DNA of 7,554 nt. It comes from Zavarzinia sp. (GTDB lineage Bacteria > Pseudomonadota > Alphaproteobacteria > Zavarziniales > Zavarziniaceae). The stretch's first letter is position 1. Every line of letters starts with the position of its first letter. Below the pieces are notes generated by a model. The model was not told the origin of the DNA. It searched no databases and saw only the letters and a list, made by a program, of their open reading frames with translations. The stretch covers positions 1 through 7,554 of the forward strand of contig JAQVKV010000095.1 of assembly GCA_028694545.1 (NCBI GenBank), in the 5' to 3' direction. The translations under genes and the position numbers were made by a program. This document shows positions 6,346 to 7,554 of the stretch, piece by piece.

Positions 6346-6359
6346 TGCACCGAAGAAGA

Positions 6360-7061
6360 TCAGACGAGACCGCGTCGCGCCGCTTCCAGCGCCGCCTCGG
6401 CCCGGGACGAGACGTGAAGCTTGCGATAGAGCGCCTTCACATAGCCCGCGACCGTATGCTCGGTCAGGCCGAGCACATCCGCCGCCTCGCCGACGCGCAG
6501 GCCCCGCCCGATCAGCTGCAGCACATCGATCTCGCGCGGGGTGAGGACGGCCCCGGAATCACGACCGCCGCCATTCTCCTGACGCGCCGGAACCGGATTG
6601 CGGAAATGGCTCATCATGCGCCGCGCGATGGCGGGTGACAGGGGCGGCTCCCCCTCGTCGATCCGCTTCAGATAGTGGTCAATGCGGGCTAGCTCCCCGT
6701 CCTTGAGGAGATAGCCCTGAGCTCCCGCCCCGAGCGCCTCGAACAGATGGCCGTCGTCGTCGAAGATGGTCGCGACAATGGGCAGGACCCGGGGAAAACG
6801 CGCGGCGAACAGGCGGATCAGCTCGATGCCGCTACCATCCGGCAGGGCAAGGTCGACAAGCGCGATCGCCCGCCGCGCCGGGTCCAGATAATCCTCCAAC
6901 CAGCGCCGCGCGGAAGCGATATCGCCGAAGGCATGGATTTCCGCATCCGGAAAGGCGCTTTCGACACCGGCGACAAGTGCCGCCCGCGTATCAGGCAGGT
7001 CCTCGATCACCAGGGCGAGACGGCGCGCATCTCCCGCCGCGCTCGTGACGCTACCCGTCAC
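6360..7061 (-). CDS. NarL/FixJ-type response regulator, LuxR-type HTH
   Basis: A 233-residue two-component response regulator and probable DNA-binding transcription factor. The receiver domain (about 14-135) has the acidic pair Glu20/Asp21, the phospho-acceptor Asp70 in ALVDLALPDGSG, Thr98 and Lys120 (LLKDGE), so all key residues for phosphorylation are present. After a flexible Pro/Gly-rich linker (about 155-171) comes a complete LuxR-type helix-turn-helix at about 172-231: LTPREIDVLQLIGRGLRVGEAADVLGLTEHTVAGYV and onward, with the usual LTPRE start and the H-T-V recognition-helix region. The GTG start at 7061-7059 overlaps the TGA of the upstream histidine kinase gene (GTGA), giving translational coupling and an obvious cognate pair. 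It is the last gene of this operon. No ATG start fits as well. Identification is secure; the regulon is unknown. Confidence 0.93.
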   Translation of the reverse strand: MTGSVTSAAGDARRLALVIEDLPDTRAALVAGVESAFPDAEIHAFGDIASARRWLEDYLDPARRAIALVDLALPDGSGIELIRLFAARFPRVLPIVATIFDDDGHLFEALGAGAQGYLLKDGELARIDHYLKRIDEGEPPLSPAIARRMMSHFRNPVPARQENGGGRDSGAVLTPREIDVLQLIGRGLRVGEAADVLGLTEHTVAGYVKALYRKLHVSSRAEAALEAARRGLV

Positions 7062-7554
7062 GACGGCACCGCCGCGCGCAAGGGAATGGCGAGCGAAACG
7101 GCAAAGCCCCGCTCGGTCGCCGGAAAATCGACCCGGCCGCCGATCTGGCCAATACGTTCCTCGATGTTGCGCAGGCCGTTGCCGAGGCCGGCCCCCTCGC
7201 CCATGCCGATGCCGTCGTCGGAAACCGTCGCGCGCAGCCAGCCGCCGTCGACGACCAGCCGGGCCGAGACACAGGTCGCCTTCGCATGGCGGATGACATT
7301 GCTCACCACCTCGCGGAGCGCGGAGACGAAATGACGATGGGCACGATAATCCAGCATGACCTGATCGAGGTCCTCCCCGATGTCGAGCGGCCAGTCGAGG
7401 GCGACACCCGCCGCCTCCAGCCGGTCGTCGGTTTCGTAACGCAGGTCGGCGACCACAGTGGTCACCGACAGGCGGTCTCCGGCCAACGCGCCGGCGATGG
7501 CGCGGACATCGGCGATCGCCTCGCGCAGGATCTTGCGCATTTCGTCGGGATCCC
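7058..7554 (-). CDS. Sensor histidine kinase, C-terminal part (5' truncated by window edge)
   Basis: The C-terminal end of a two-component sensor kinase. The frame is open to the right edge, so the ATG at 7540 is internal. Visible residues cover the end of what looks like a HisKA_3-type dimerisation region (MRKILREAIADVRAIAGAL and onward) and a full HATPase_c ATP-binding domain. That domain has an N-box in ALREVVSNVIRHAKA, a G1 box in VSDDGIGMG, and GLGNGLRNIEERIGQIGG as the glycine-rich lid and G2-like region. The arrangement matches NarX/DegS-type kinases, which pair with NarL-type regulators like the one directly downstream. The phosphorylated His, the sensor region and any membrane helices are outside the window, so the signal and location are unknown. 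Its stop codon overlaps the regulator's start by the GTGA arrangement. Confidence 0.9.
   Translation of the reverse strand, partial: DPDEMRKILREAIADVRAIAGALAGDRLSVTTVVADLRYETDDRLEAAGVALDWPLDIGEDLDQVMLDYRAHRHFVSALREVVSNVIRHAKATCVSARLVVDGGWLRATVSDDGIGMGEGAGLGNGLRNIEERIGQIGGRVDFPATERGFAVSLAIPLRAAVPS

Larger units (their letters stand above)
6056..6359. other. 304-bp convergent intergenic region, structured but without a credible gene
   Basis: This stretch separates the 3' ends of the aminotransferase and response-regulator genes. Open frames across it use codons rare in the neighbouring genes (AGA, AGG, ATA, CTA) and lack a good ribosome site, so I call no CDS. It holds four alternating copies of GGCTCG/CGAGCC (6060-6065, 6064-6069, 6094-6099, 6104-6109), a direct repeat CCTGAATT (6068-6075, 6085-6092), a 9-bp-stem hairpin (6126-6148), a GC-rich interrupted stem (6150-6180), a 15-bp palindrome GACGGCAATGCCGTC (6277-6291), and a terminator-like element near its right end. 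Confidence 0.6.

Noticed and set aside
6024..6350. A 108-residue - strand frame across the convergent intergenic region.
   Set aside because: It overlaps the aminotransferase 3' end, has no recognisable domain and no ribosome site. Its FPVPGGPG stretch is simply the complement of the chance P-loop.

Overview
The window is GC-rich, gene-dense chromosomal DNA, most likely from an alphaproteobacterium. This rests on the GC-heavy codon use, GTG starts, stop/start overlaps and the look of the proteins; no rRNA or other taxonomic marker is present. It holds seven protein-coding genes, two of them cut by the window edges. I see no tRNA, rRNA, CRISPR array, insertion sequence, integrase or phage gene. 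Left part (1-2375, + strand): the 3' portion of a Kup-type potassium transporter, then after one base a SpoU/TrmH-family (SPOUT) RNA methyltransferase. The methyltransferase runs tail-to-tail into the next operon with a 23-bp overlap of coding sequence. Middle part (2353-4814, - strand): a tight three-gene operon. In transcription order it encodes a secreted 471-residue protein with eight cysteines and Ca-loop/FG-GAP-like segments, then two small proteins, each with a membrane helix at both ends and a soluble domain between. The first of these resembles DUF3592 proteins. Translation looks coupled throughout: a Shine-Dalgarno overlaps one stop codon, and a GTGA stop/start overlap joins the last two genes. 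No gene here has an assigned function; a joint role in the cell envelope is inference. Divergent from that operon (4928-6055, + strand) is a PLP-dependent DegT/DnrJ/EryC1/StrS sugar aminotransferase, closest in my recognition to WbpE-type enzymes that aminate 3-keto nucleotide sugars. The 113-bp divergent spacer carries two notable inverted repeats. One overlaps a possible -10 element of the leftward operon and the other overlaps the Shine-Dalgarno of the aminotransferase gene. Right part (6056-7554): a 304-bp convergent intergenic region without a credible gene but with several hairpins. It is followed on the - strand by a NarL/FixJ-type response regulator, whose GTG start overlaps the stop of a sensor histidine kinase gene that enters from the right edge. 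Together these form a two-component pair whose signal and targets cannot be read from this window. Overall the window is mostly ordinary housekeeping and regulatory sequence. The least explained parts are the three-gene envelope operon and the structured divergent spacer.
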